Of a stretch of DNA of 64,000 nt, positions 21,645-32,480 are shown piece after piece. Both the position numbers and the translations under genes were made by a program. The notes beneath the pieces were generated by a model, which was given only the letters and a program-made list of their open reading frames with translations, was not told the origin of the DNA and did no database searches. Source of the stretch: Arachis hypogaea (Eukaryota > Streptophyta > Magnoliopsida > Fabales > Fabaceae); the NCBI RefSeq assembly GCF_003086295.3, contig NC_092053.1, positions 82,149,671 to 82,213,670 of the forward strand, in the 5' to 3' direction. How positions within the stretch are numbered: the stretch's first letter is position 1; every line of letters begins with the position of its first letter.

Positions 21645-24190
21645 ACAGTGTATTTTTTAGTGTATTAGATAGAAGAATATTTGTTAAAATGAATATACCC
21701 ATTATAATAGATTGTTTTGTTAATTTGTTATTTTTTACCTAATAAACAGTATTCATGTTGAATATATTATTTTATCAGAATTCATATATAATTGATTGAT
21801 AATTTTGTATAAAAACATTCTTGTGGTGATTAAACATTGTACCATTAGCTTGTTAAAGTTAATTCTCCTATGATTATCCTAATATGTAACACTATCAGAT
21901 AGAAACTTATTAGATTATATTTATTTCTAATGAGCTGAGCAAGCATTTAGACCTAATCTCGATTAGAATTGACGAAGGTCAGCAAAATACTAATAATATA
22001 AACACTGTTTATTTTTAATACCCAATAATAATAATATATAAATTAAAACTAATATTATTCCATACAAAATAATAAAACGTATATTATACTTGAATAACGA
22101 GAATTTTTTCTTACAATTCATATTAAATATATCATTTTAATTTGATTACATATAATTTTAAGTTCTTATTTGCTGTTAACACTCCCATGTATTTAATTTT
22201 GAAATATTATTTTTCATAATAATATATTATGAATTATGTTGAATTATATTAAATTGATTATTATATTATGACTTTTTTTATCATTTTTTTCAAAAAAAAT
22301 TCAAAGAATATCTATAGATAACTGTAGGTATCTACATTTTCTAAGAGGATAATTAAATAGGGATTTGTGACAAAGATAGAGAGGGGACGGAGGATATTTT
22401 TTTAAAACAGGAGTGAAGACGGGAAAGAAAGTCCGTCGCACCTACACGAATGTCCATTACCATCTCTAACTAACAACAAAAATTCGATTTGAGCCGATTT
22501 GAGATGGGACACGTGGACTTCATTTGTATTGAGTCCTATGATAATGAACCTAATTCAAATTTGGGATTCGAGCAATAAACCTAGGTTAGTCTTACTCATT
22601 TGAGTTAATATTTTTAGTCATTATTGTAATAAATACTATACTATTAAATATTATTACATTTAGTATATATAAAAATTGGATATGCATACAAAAAATTTTT
22701 TAATCAAACTAAAAAATTCTAATTATATTTTTTTCCTTTCTAGTCTTAAATATTATTTACTAAAATAATAAAAAAATGAATAATAATAATAATAATTCAT
22801 ATAATTAAAATAGATCATTCTAATATATACATGATACTACATATATCAATGATTATTATATATGATAAATTATTTTTTTATTTTTAATAAAATTCATTTA
22901 TGTATAAATTAACTAATTTTTATAACATATGATTTATTACATAATTTTTTTCCTCTTAATATGGGTAAATTTAATGAATTTAATATACAAAATATAACTT
23001 ATATTATTTAACATACAACATAAGCCATTATCTAAGACAATAAATATATAGTATAAATACTTATTTATTTATTAGTATTAAAAAATATATAAATAGTATA
23101 AATATGATCTTTTTGGTAGAAAAAGCAATAATAAATTTTTTAATTAAGTTAATTACATAATAAAAAATTATGAATAATTTTTTAAATAATAATAAAAAAA
23201 TAAGATCACTATTTTCACATACTACAATGTTTATAAAAAAAATTTGGATAATAAATCAATCCTAAAAAAATTATACATTAATTCTGTCAAAAAAATAAAT
23301 TATACATTAGATATTATTATTTACATACTAATATATTTATAATTGATTATTAAGTTATAATCAATTTCTAACCCAATTTTTGTGAATTAAAATTTAAATG
23401 ATTGAAATTATTAAATATCAAACTTTTGTAGCTAATTAATTTTATTTTTGTTATTAAAATTAAAAAAGATGAGTTGTTAATCAATTCTAAATTCAAATTT
23501 AAATTTGTGTAAAAAAGTTATTTTTAATTTTATCTTATTTACTAGAATTCATTTTAAAATAAAAAATTATTTTATACATCATATTATAAAATAGTATTGT
23601 CATTCATTTTTTTATGGTAATTATTGCCAAATAAGCTTGTGTACTTTTTATATATATTTTTATTTAAGTTTTTTAATAAAAATTTTATATTTTTTATTAT
23701 TTATCTCGTGTACTGCACAAGAATATTGTCAAATAAAATGGTGTAAGAAATTAGAAAAAAATGTATTTATCAATTCAGCAAATAATAATTCATTTCACAA
23801 TAAAATAAATTATATATTGAATAACAAAAATTGTTATTCGTTTCTCTTCTCACAAATCAATACTCAACGATAGTATTTCAGTAATGTTATCAAGGAATGT
23901 TAACCCACATAATAGGTTTTGTAATGACATAAGTCTATAAATTTAAAAACTTAAAAATTATGTCATAAAATGTGAAATTTTAATAGGTAACCCGTAACCA
24001 TATTGATCATATTATTTTGACTTCAATAATGAATATGATATTAAAATAGAAAATTGTCGCTTGTAAATTTCAACAAAAACAAATCTCTATAAATATTCCT
24101 ATCAATAAGAAATTATTCTACTTTAAAGTCAACTACTATTTTTTTCTACAGTATTTCCTAACTGAACAAGTCAAAAACTAATGCACCATG
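21645..24190. other. AT-rich intergenic DNA
   Basis: Very A/T-rich sequence without a credible ORF. Short frames such as 23637-23873 are low-complexity and not supported. I see no element boundaries here. Confidence 0.5.
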
Positions 24191-24686
24191 TATAAGGTTG
24201 GTAATGGGGCAGGTTTTTGCCCTGTCTGACCCCGCTCCGTCGCCCTTAAACTTCTCAACTACTCGCCCCACTTATACCTGCAGACAGTAGAATGCTGTAT
24301 CCTAACCCTCTCTTGCGGGTACCCTCCTTACCTCTATCCGCCTTATAACAATTAAATAACACTTTAAAATTTATATATTCATACATAAATTAGGATAAAA
24401 GAAATTAAAATTCATACATAAATTAAAACACAAACATAAAATTCATATAATGTCAAATAATATAAAATTAAAAAAATTAAAGTCTGATCACTACAAATTT
24501 AACATAAATTGGATTAGCATTTCTCTGAATTTCAATCTCAATATCATTAGGAGCAGCACTGTTGCTTTGTATGTCTTCTCTAACATTACTAGCCATGAAA
24601 TAATCTTAAAATACCTATATTGAAAAACTAAGCAAACCATATATAAAGCACCTATTAATAAATTGAGCAAACTATTGCAACATCAG

Positions 24687-26377
24687 TGATGAGCAGATAA
24701 TTTATACGCCTTTTGGCATTGTTTTTACATAGTTTTTAGTATAATTTAGTTAGTTTTTAATATAATTATATTAGTTTTTAAATAAAAATCACATTTCTGG
24801 ACTTTACTAGAAGTTTGTATCTTTTTCTGTGATTTCAGGTAATTTCTGGCTGAAATTGAGGGACTTGAGCAAAAATCTGATTTAGAGGCTGAAGAAGGAC
24901 TACAGATGCTGTTGGATTCTGACCTCCCTACACTCGAAGTGGATTTTCTGGAGCTACAGAAACCCAATTAGTGTGCTCTCAATTGCGTTGGAAAGTATAC
25001 ATCCAGGGCTTTCCAGCAATATATAATAGTCCATACTTTGCCCGAGTTTAGATGACGCAAACTGGCGTTTAACGCCAGCTTTCTGCCCTATTCTGGCGTT
25101 AAACACCAGAAACAAGTTGCAAAGCAGAGTTAAACGCCAGAAACAAGTTACAAACTGGCGTTTAACTCCAAGGAAGACCTCTACATGTGAAAGCTTCAAT
25201 GCTCAGCCCAAGCACATACCAAGTGGGCCCGGAAGTAGATTTCTGCATCATTTACTTATTTCTGTAACCCTAGTAACTAGTTTAGTATAAATAGAACTTT
25301 TTACTATTGTGTTAGATATCTTTTTTATCATCCTTGATCAGGGATCGGTCTTTCTCCCTATTTTCGAATTCATATGCCATTTGGGCAGGCTAGCCATTCG
25401 GCCATGCCTAGACCTTGTTCTTATGTATTTTCAACGGTAGAGTTTCTACACACCATAGATTAAGGTGTGGAGCTCTGCTGTTCCTCATGAATTAATGCAA
25501 AGTACTATTGTTTTTCTATTCAACTCAAGCCTATTCCTTCTCTAAGATATTCATTCACACACAAGAACATGATGAATGTGATGATTATGTGACGCTCATC
25601 ACCATTCTCACTTATGAACGCGTGCCTGACAAACACTTCCGTTCTACATGAAAGCAAGCTTGAATGCATATCTCTTAGCCTCCTGATTTACGATCAGAGT
25701 CTTCGTGGCATAGGCTAGAATTATTGGCGGCCATTCTTGAGATCCAAAAAGTCTAAACCTTGTCTGTGGTATTCCGAGTAGGATCTGGGAAGGGATGGCT
25801 GTGACGAGCTTCAAACTCGCGAGTGCTGGGCGTAGTGACAGACGCAAAAGGATCACTGGATCCTATTCCAGCATGATCGAGAACCGACAGATGATTAGCC
25901 ATGCGGTGACAGTGCATTTGGACCATTTTCACTGAGAGAACGGGATGTAGCCATTGACAACGGTGATGTCCAACATACAGCTTGCCATGGAATGGAGTAT
26001 GAGTGATTGGATGAAAGTAGTAGGAAAGCAGAGGTTCAGAAAGAACAAAAGCAACTTCATACGCTTATCTGAAATTCTCACCAATGAATTACATAAGTAT
26101 TTCTATCCTATTTTAAATTTTAATTATATTTTAATTATCAAATCACCATAACCATTTGAATCCGCCTGACTAAGATTTGTAAGATGACCATAGCTTGCTT
26201 CAAGCCGACAATCTCCGTGGGATCGACCCTTACTCACGTAAGGTTTATTACTTGGATGACCCAGTGCACTTGCTGGTTAGTTGTGCGAAGTTGTGAAAAA
26301 GAACTAAAATTATGAACTTGCGTATTAAGTTTTTGGCGCCGTTACCAATGAATGAACAATCACGATTTCGTGCACCA
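24687..26377 (+). repeat. Solo LTR R with TSD ATCAG (TGATGAGCGG family)
   Basis: The LTR starts TGATGAGCAGATAATTTATA and ends TTTCGTGCACCA, and ATCAG is duplicated exactly on both sides (24682-24686 and 26378-26382). It carries the U3 palindrome cluster (25063-25170) and a TATA box (25286-25294). An internal PBS-like TTTTTGGCGCCGTTACC lies about 50 bp before its end. It is the product of LTR-LTR recombination of a full element. Confidence 0.9.
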
Positions 26378-26449
26378 ATCAGCAATTAGACTCATTGCAA
26401 TACATAAATCAAGTAAAATCACAAACACAACTAGAAAATAGATTAATAC

Positions 26450-26790
26450 AAACAGATTTACAGACAGATTTAGTCTTTATTACAGACGGATTTTTGGTTA
26501 CCGACGAAATTACCGACGAATTTTTCCCTCTGTAAAAGCCTCGCCGGAAATTATTTACCGATGATTTTTAACGATTACCGACGGATTTTCCCTCTGTATA
26601 TTCTCCAACCATATCCCTATGGTGTTGATCTTTTCGACTGATTTTCCGTCTGTAATTACAGATGGATTTTCCGACGGATTTTTCATCGGTAATTACAGAC
26701 AGATTTTTCGACAGATTTTCCGTCTGTAATTTAAATCTCGAAAAATCATCTCACACTCTGAATACAGATAGAAAATCCGTCTGTAAATCG
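26450..26790. repeat. CACTA subterminal repeats, left
   Basis: Repeated direct and inverted copies of ACAGACGGATTTT and TTTTCCGTCTGTAAT are spaced by 20-50 bp. Such arrays are transposase-binding sites in CACTA elements. Confidence 0.8.
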
Positions 26791-27233
26791 TCAGAAAGGT
26801 AAAATATAATTTTTTTTATATTTTTCCATTATAAAATAAACTTGTTTTCATACAAAATAAATATAAATTTAATACAAATTTTTATCTAATTTGTATTTGA
26901 ATATTTATATTATTTCAAAAAATAAACAAATTCATCGTATTATCAAACTAAAAAAAAGTACTATAAACAAACAAGTCAACAAAGTGTATATTAATACATC
27001 AACTATAATAATAAGTAACAACCATACATCAACAAAGTGTATTGATACATCAACTATAATTCAAAACAAATACCATTGAAAAAAAGAAAACCTGTAAAAT
27101 CTGTACCGTGGCATACACTAAAGGTGTATAAAACAATCTACTCTTGTAGCTAACCAATATCTGAATTGCCTAAATATAAACATAAACCTAGTCTAAAATT
27201 AGGGCCAAACCGAGTTAAAGTTGTTCAATTCTT

Positions 27234-27420
27234 CTAAGATCCATTCAATGTTTTCTCTTTCTCCTGGCTGCTTGTTCTGCTAAGACCTCTGGATTTTTTC
27301 TGTGTGCCATAATAATTTTTGGGAACCCCAAGTACACACTGCTGATTCCAAACTTGTTTATAACACTCAGGAAATACAGTCCAATCACAAAGTTGGAGAT
27401 CTAATAAGGGAAAAAGACAA
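27234..27420 (-). pseudogene. Coding-like fragment of unknown origin in the CACTA element
   Basis: A minus-strand frame contains VPKIIMAHRKNPEVLAEQAA followed by RRKRK, a basic C-terminal-like segment. It could be the end of a captured gene, perhaps UTP20, which lies upstream in the same orientation. I do not recognise it firmly. Confidence 0.25.
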
Positions 27421-28094
27421 AAAAAATTTAATAAAATTAGATCAGAAAAGTTCATTGGCATCAAACAGGAATAGCTCATTACTAATTAGATCAAAAAATT
27501 TCATTGGCATCAAATAACTTAATAAAATTTAATTCCAAATCATATAAAACCACTTCAACTGCTAGAAAGAGGAGAAGGATGACTCACTGGAACAGAACCG
27601 GCCAAATGGCTGGTGGGGAGGCCGGTTGTATATGACTCTTCCATGGAACGCAAACTCACTGCAGCAACGTCTCGCAGCTCAGTCTCACAGTGGCAGCACC
27701 AATCATTGGGGGGAAACGGGAAATGCAAATTATGAGGATGATTGGTTTTGGATCAGAATTCTGAATCCCTAGATTCAGATTTAGAATTATTCTATTGCAC
27801 TTGAACAAAAAGTCAAAATGCTTTTCAACAGTTAACGTCTCTAACTGAAAACTAACTTGAATCATAAAAGGAAAAGAAATCAACCTAAGGTTCAAAATCT
27901 TATGCATTAGGCCTTAGACAGATATAAGATGAGAAAAACTATTACCATTCAGGTAAAACTTGTGATAAGGAGACTTTTCCTTCCTTGTTTGTCAACATTA
28001 TTAGATGGCAAGACTTTTTATTCTATCGTACATATGCAGGAGGATTTAAGTAGAGATAAGCTTGCCTTGGTTAGCTTTATCATTAGTAACAAAA

Positions 28095-28300
28095 TTTGCC
28101 CCTTTTTCTGATGGCTTTATCACCAATAGAAAAAATTGCTTTGCTAGTCAATAACTGTATAACTCGCTCTGCTTTCGAATGGAACCTTGAAGAGTAACCT
28201 TTCATTATATTATAAAGCAATTCTCCAACAGCTGATTCACTGCAGGCAGATGGATCCTTCACTGCTTCAGCAATGATTCTTCCAATTCCTATGTCACCAA
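28095..28300 (-). pseudogene. UTP20: UTP20-like exon fragment 3 (captured)
   Basis: A minus-strand frame reads GIGRIIAEAVKDPSACSESA and then SSRFHSKAERVIQLLTSKAI, ending near SIGDKA. This resembles the HEAT-repeat region of plant UTP20 (DRIM), a large small-subunit-processome protein for 18S rRNA maturation in the nucleolus. It follows fragments 1 and 2 in the same order and strand as in the presumed parent gene. Only a few percent of that very large protein is present, so it is non-functional as UTP20. The family call is from memory and moderate. Confidence 0.5.
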
Positions 28301-28537
28301 AAATATCGTAGAGTTTTATAACCAACAAAAGAAATAAATAAATGTACAGTTAAAGAAAAGGAGGGAGGGGACAAAGAGAAATGAGAAATCACCAACAAAG
28401 ATGGAGGGGACAAAGAGTTTCATAACCAACAAAAGTTTCATATTTCACATTTATATTGGGAAATGAGAAATCACCAAATGCAAAATGGAAAACAATATTT
28501 TACTTATAGGAATATCACTGACAAGACAAGCTTGTAC

Positions 28538-28625
28538 CTGTTCAATGAGATTTGGCTCCCTATCTCCCCCACTTTTGAGAAGAGATACCAAAGAATCAAC
28601 AATTCTTGGCAACAGCCTAACCAAA
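28538..28625 (-). pseudogene. UTP20: UTP20-like exon fragment 2 (captured)
   Basis: The minus-strand frame LLPRIVDSLVSLLKSGGDRE followed by PNLIEQ ends exactly at a GTACAA splice-donor-like site at 28534-28537. LPRIVDSL-type HEAT helices are typical of UTP20. The exon border and strand agree with neighbouring fragments 1 and 3, indicating capture of genomic DNA with introns rather than a cDNA. Confidence 0.5.
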
Positions 28626-28798
28626 CCGACATGGCCGAGTGAGAATTTCCCTTAAAATGCATATTTATAATAGGGAAACCTTCAAATAAGGCTATGTACA
28701 GAGTTGATACATGAAATAAATGAAAACACAAACACGATATCTAAAAGTTTAAGGCATAAGAAGACCAGAATTTCTAAAACATCAAGTCAAAGCGAGCA

Positions 28799-28852
28799 GA
28801 AGCTTATGGAACAAATTCTTCCAGAATATCTCTGGATAAAGCTGCAATTAAC
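28799..28852 (-). pseudogene. UTP20: UTP20-like exon fragment 1 (captured)
   Basis: After a TGCAG acceptor-like site the frame reads LIAALSRDILEEFVP and then meets TAA. In the parent this segment would run directly into the LPRIVDSL helix of fragment 2, so the two are probably separated by an intron or a rearrangement. The segment is short, so confidence depends on its neighbours. Confidence 0.4.
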
Positions 28853-29469
28853 CTGCAGAAGAGAGCATTGAGGTTTTCAGGGTATGGAAGAACGGATTGA
28901 GAATTATGTCAACAGCTTCAAATAGTAATCAAATAGCAAAACCAACACAAAAGACCTGTTTAGTAATTGTCCCATAACATAAATACAAAAACTTGTAGAT
29001 ACAAACATGCTGGAGAAGGAGACAAATATAGCAATAGGAAAACATCTCTACCTAAGATAGAATTTGCATTATTTTCTTTCCAACTAAAAACTGGGGACAG
29101 CGGAAAGAGGATAGAGACTCAACTATTATGTCTTGTGTCTATCTTCTGTCCTTGTATTTCTATCCTGAGATACTTACCAAACACAACCTAAAGGAAAAAA
29201 CTCACCCTTAACCAAGTCTAAAGCTACTTTGTTAAAATAATTAATAACTTATGATTATAATTATTATGTACAAATCCTAACTATCCTGATAAAAATCTAC
29301 ATCAAATTATTATGTACAAGTCTAACCAACCCACTCCATGCTACTCCTTACCACACTCCTAAGGAAACCCTAGGTAATTAAGAAAAAATTGTTACTGGTG
29401 TTGCTGCTGTATTTTGGAGGAATTAAGAACAAAGGTAAAGGTTAATTCAGAGGGAAGTGTGAAGGCTGG

Positions 29470-29530
29470 TTCGATTTCGGAAGAAGAGAAGCTTACGACG
29501 AAGCGGCGACGGCCGGGGGATTTGTTGAGA
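29470..29530 (-). other. GC-rich 5'UTR-like patch inside the CACTA element
   Basis: The minus strand has a CG-rich stretch (CCGGCCGTCGCCGCTTCGTC) followed by TTCTCTTCTTCCG, similar to a plant gene 5' UTR or first exon and unlike the surrounding AT-rich DNA. It could be another captured gene start. No ORF is identified. Confidence 0.25.
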
Positions 29531-29635
29531 GACTTTTCCTTCCTTGTTTGATCTTATGAATTATTTTTTACACTTAAAAACTGAAACTTTGCCATCAACA
29601 ATAGAACATTGTAAATTAAAATAAAAAATAACTCA

Positions 29636-29712
29636 CCAGCAGATCTGTGGCCAAACTAGGCATCACATTAGATGTATTCATAGTAAAATTACAAGGGATC
29701 ATATTCCTGTAC
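29636..29712 (-). pseudogene. Unidentified exon-like segment in the CACTA element
   Basis: On the minus strand a segment bounded by TTTTGACAG and GTGAGTTA splice-like sites reads RNMIPCNFTMNTSNVMPSLA in one open frame. The combination of plausible acceptor, open frame and consensus donor suggests a captured exon, but I cannot name the source gene. Confidence 0.3.
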
Positions 29713-29964
29713 AAAACTGTCAAAAAGAAGAAACGCACAGGGTTAAGAAATTTAAAATTTTGAACCTCATCATGCTATTCAAGTAGTACGCAAGAAAAAT
29801 TGGAACAAGTAGCACAATGCAACTATTTAGAGATTAATTTATAACTAGAAAATCAAATTAATATCACAAAAGCACAAAGGCACACGAAAATCAAATTAAT
29901 ATCAATCAACAGCAAAAGCAACCAGTAGGCATATGAACAAACAAACAAGCAAACATCTAATTAC

Positions 29965-30230
29965 CAAGCAATGAAGAAAATTATGCTCTTGGAGATATTG
30001 CCTTCGGTCAAGAACTTGAAATCATATATAGCATAGCGGCACTCATTAGGAGGGAGGCAAGCAGCGAAATCTTCATAGCCTTGAGCTGGCTCACCAAGCT
30101 TCTCCACAATGACTTGCTTCTGATTCTCCTCAATCTTGAAAACTATGAACCTGTGAGTCATTTTTGTGTTGAGCTCCAAAAACCGCAACTTGCAATCATC
30201 ATGGATCGCCATTCCGGAAGCTGCATTTGC
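29965..30230 (-). pseudogene. ADF: Actin-depolymerizing factor exon 2 (captured)
   Basis: After a CTCTCAG acceptor the exon encodes [20 protein letters not shown] and then [40 protein letters not shown] and FFIAW, ending at a GTAATT donor inside the Trp codon. This is the N-terminal half of a plant ADF/cofilin, which severs and depolymerises F-actin in the cytoplasm, and includes the regulatory Ser near residue 6. The frame is intact over 266 nt. Exon 3, which would carry the long actin-binding helix and C-terminus, was not found, so no complete ADF can be made. Confidence 0.88.
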
Positions 30231-30713
30231 CTGAGAGATTGAAAGGCACACCAAAGCAAAGCAATTATGATCAAGCAGATACCCACACGAATCATTACTC
30301 ATGCATACTTTAATCTTTTTGCCACTTGAGTAGCTAATAGTTCCTCAATGAAAAATAAAATCAAGTGATTTCGATCTTCACCCCTAATTTGATATCCATT
30401 CAACAAATTAGAAGGGAAGATTCCGTGGATGAAATCCCAAAGCATGTTATGAATTTTAGGGTTAGCAAGAGTAAAATTAGGAACGAAAATCAGTAATCAG
30501 ATCTGGAAGGGAATGATACAATGATCAGATCGAGGATGTGGAAGAAGCCGATAAGATCAGTAACACAAACGCAAAGTGCCCAAACCGATGATCAAAATAT
30601 TTACAAATTTCGAAACTAAAAAATAAATAATAAGGAGCTAGCTAGAAAATTGAAGCACTGTGAAAAGAGACAAGAAGTGGAAATAGAGGAGAAACGAAGA
30701 GGCCAGACCATAC
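30231..30713 (-). other. ADF intron 1, retained in the captured copy
   Basis: The intron starts GTATGG directly after the ATG and ends CTCTCAG before exon 2. An intron immediately after the start codon is the known layout of plant ADF genes. Its retention shows DNA-level capture. Confidence 0.75.
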
Positions 30714-30990
30714 CATGGTTGTGTTCGCGTTGCCTTTGAAACTTGACTTGTGTGGCTGAAACTTGAAGAGAGGGAAGTAATGGAAGGAGAAGATATTGGA
30801 AGGGATTTGAGAAGCTAGGGCTTGCGCGAAGATATGCGAGCTTGAGGGGCGGGTGGTGGTGGAGCTTGAGCTTGCTCTGTTTTGTGTTTAAAAAAGAGGA
30901 GAAGAAGGAGAAGGTAGCTGTGGCGGTTAGGGTGGCCGGCGGTGGCGCTGTGGGTGCGGAAAGGAGAAGAAGAAATAGCCAGTTGACGGA
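30714..30990 (-). pseudogene. ADF: ADF exon 1 (start codon only), 5'UTR and upstream DNA (captured)
   Basis: The ATG is at 30714-30716 and is followed at once by the GT donor, so exon 1 contributes only Met. Upstream on the minus strand lies a leader with CTTCAAGTTTCAGCCACACA and C-rich sequence. The segment to about 30990 may include some of the parental promoter; no TATA box is obvious. It joins the right CACTA subterminal repeats at about 31075. Confidence 0.65.
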
Positions 30991-31074
30991 GAAGAAGGGT
31001 GAGGAATGCTAGGTTTATCTGGTTTGAGTTGTGTGCTTTGAATGGAGTTCGAGCAATGGTAGGTTTAGCTTGTT

Positions 31075-31350
31075 ATTTCCGACGGAAAATTTTAAATTAC
31101 AGATGGATTTCCATCTGTAATAATTTAATAAAACCTAGCATTTTTGTTCATTTGATTACAGACGAGTTTTCCGTCTGTAACCATTTCCTACGAAAAAATA
31201 TTAATTTTTCTGACAGAATTATCGACGGATTCTCTTTTTCCTCTGTAATTTATGTTAATTCTTTTTTTATTTTCCGACAAAAAATCTCTCTGAAATTCTG
31301 TCTGTATTTCCGTGGGATAAAATCCGTCAAAAATATCCGTCTGTAATAAC
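31075..31350. repeat. CACTA subterminal repeats, right
   Basis: Inverted and direct copies of ACAGACGAGTTTTCCGTCTG and related sequences precede the CACTA terminus, mirroring the left array. Confidence 0.8.
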
Positions 31351-31728
31351 AAGTTTTCTTGTAGTGAAAAACCCTAATTCTCAATCAACATATATAAACT
31401 ATTGCAATATACCAACATCAGTAATTAGAACTCAAAGTCGATAACAATTTAAAATAAAAAATGCAAAATGAATTTTATGTAATGAGAACATGCACACTTC
31501 AATGAAAAATCAATCATGAAACATATTTATTTTTATATAAAATAATCTTAGAATTAATCATGAAAAATATTAATACATAATATGGACAAAAATTAGTGAA
31601 ATGCAGACCCACTGCATATATATATAAACAAAATCACAATACAAATTAACAATTTCACCAACAAAATTACAATACAAATTCATAACTTCTCGAAGTACAG
31701 ATTCAATGAAATACAAATTTAGACATTC

Positions 31729-31730
<2 letters not shown>

Positions 31731-31767
<37 letters not shown>
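31731..31767. repeat. (AG)n microsatellite
   Basis: About eighteen AG units, followed at 31918-31980 by a looser G/A-rich stretch. Confidence 0.9.
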
Positions 31768-31769
<2 letters not shown>

Positions 31770-32480
31770 CATATCTGCAGGTAAAGAGATAGAAGAGGAA
31801 GATAGCGACGTGCTCAGGAGAAAGGGGCTCTGGTGACAGACTCACATAAAATTGCAGTGATGATCAAGTGATGAGTCTATGGAAGAAGAGAAGAGTTTAA
31901 CAGACTTACAATGTGATAGAAAGAGAGAAAGGGGGCAGGGGGAGGGAAGGAGGGAAAGAGAGAGAGAGGGGGGAGGAATTATGGAAACAATGGGCTCAAC
32001 TGGAGGAAGGCAGCAATGGGTTTAAGGAATTTACCTAGAGGAAAGGGGCTCAACAAAAAGTTAGCGACGGGCTCAGCAACGACAATGATGGGCTCAACAG
32101 CGGTGACAACAAGAGCTGTGAAGGTAAACGGTGACGGGCTCAGTAGCAACGACTGGGCTCAGCGGCGAGACAACAGGAGCTATGAGGCTTTCTACGGAGA
32201 AGCAGAGAAGAAGAAAACTCTGGATGTAGATGACTGGGTCTCTTTGACATAGCTATCGAGAATGGACTAAGACTGTGAATCACTAAATATGTGACATGAG
32301 ACAAATCCTAATCTCTAAAAAGTGTTTTTATGTATATACCCTGGGGGTGGGTACACGCTAAACCCGACCCCGTTATGCCTCGCTCAAACACTCGCCCCTA
32401 ACGAAAGCCACTCCCACCTCAAGTAGGGTTATTACCTGTCCTGACCGGGAAAAGACGGGTTGGGTACTTGCGTTTTCAGT

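Larger units (their letters stand above)
26426..31367 (-). mobile_element. CACTA transposon carrying host gene fragments (Pack-CACTA)
   Basis: The right end reads (reverse complement) CACTACAAGAAAACTTG and the left end CACAACTAGAAAATAG, a mutated version of the same terminus. AAA is duplicated outside both ends (26423-26425, 31368-31370), the 3-bp TSD expected for CACTA. Both ends carry subterminal repeats of ACAGACGGATTTTCCGTCTG in both orientations (26450-26790 and 31075-31350). No TNP transposase is visible in the 4.9-kb body. Instead it contains minus-strand exons of an actin-depolymerizing factor and of a UTP20-like protein, so it is non-autonomous. Strand is given for the captured exons. 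Confidence 0.85.
24190..32480. mobile_element. Possible decayed hAT-like carrier, split by R and CACTA
   Basis: GC-rich segments with GGGGCAGG and GACCCCG-type sequence lie at about 24195-24350 and 32335-32480, resembling terminal regions I associate with plant hAT elements. A minus-strand ATG near 24594 opens a short hAT-like N-terminus (MASNVREDIQSNSAAPND). Between them lie solo LTR R, the CACTA element and about 1.6 kb of AT-rich DNA. I found no clear TIR pair or 8-bp TSD, so this is tentative. Confidence 0.3.

Noticed and set aside
32016..32252. 78-codon ORF with repeated GGGCTCA segments.
   Set aside because: Degenerate repeat DNA next to a G/A-rich tract; no homology recognised.
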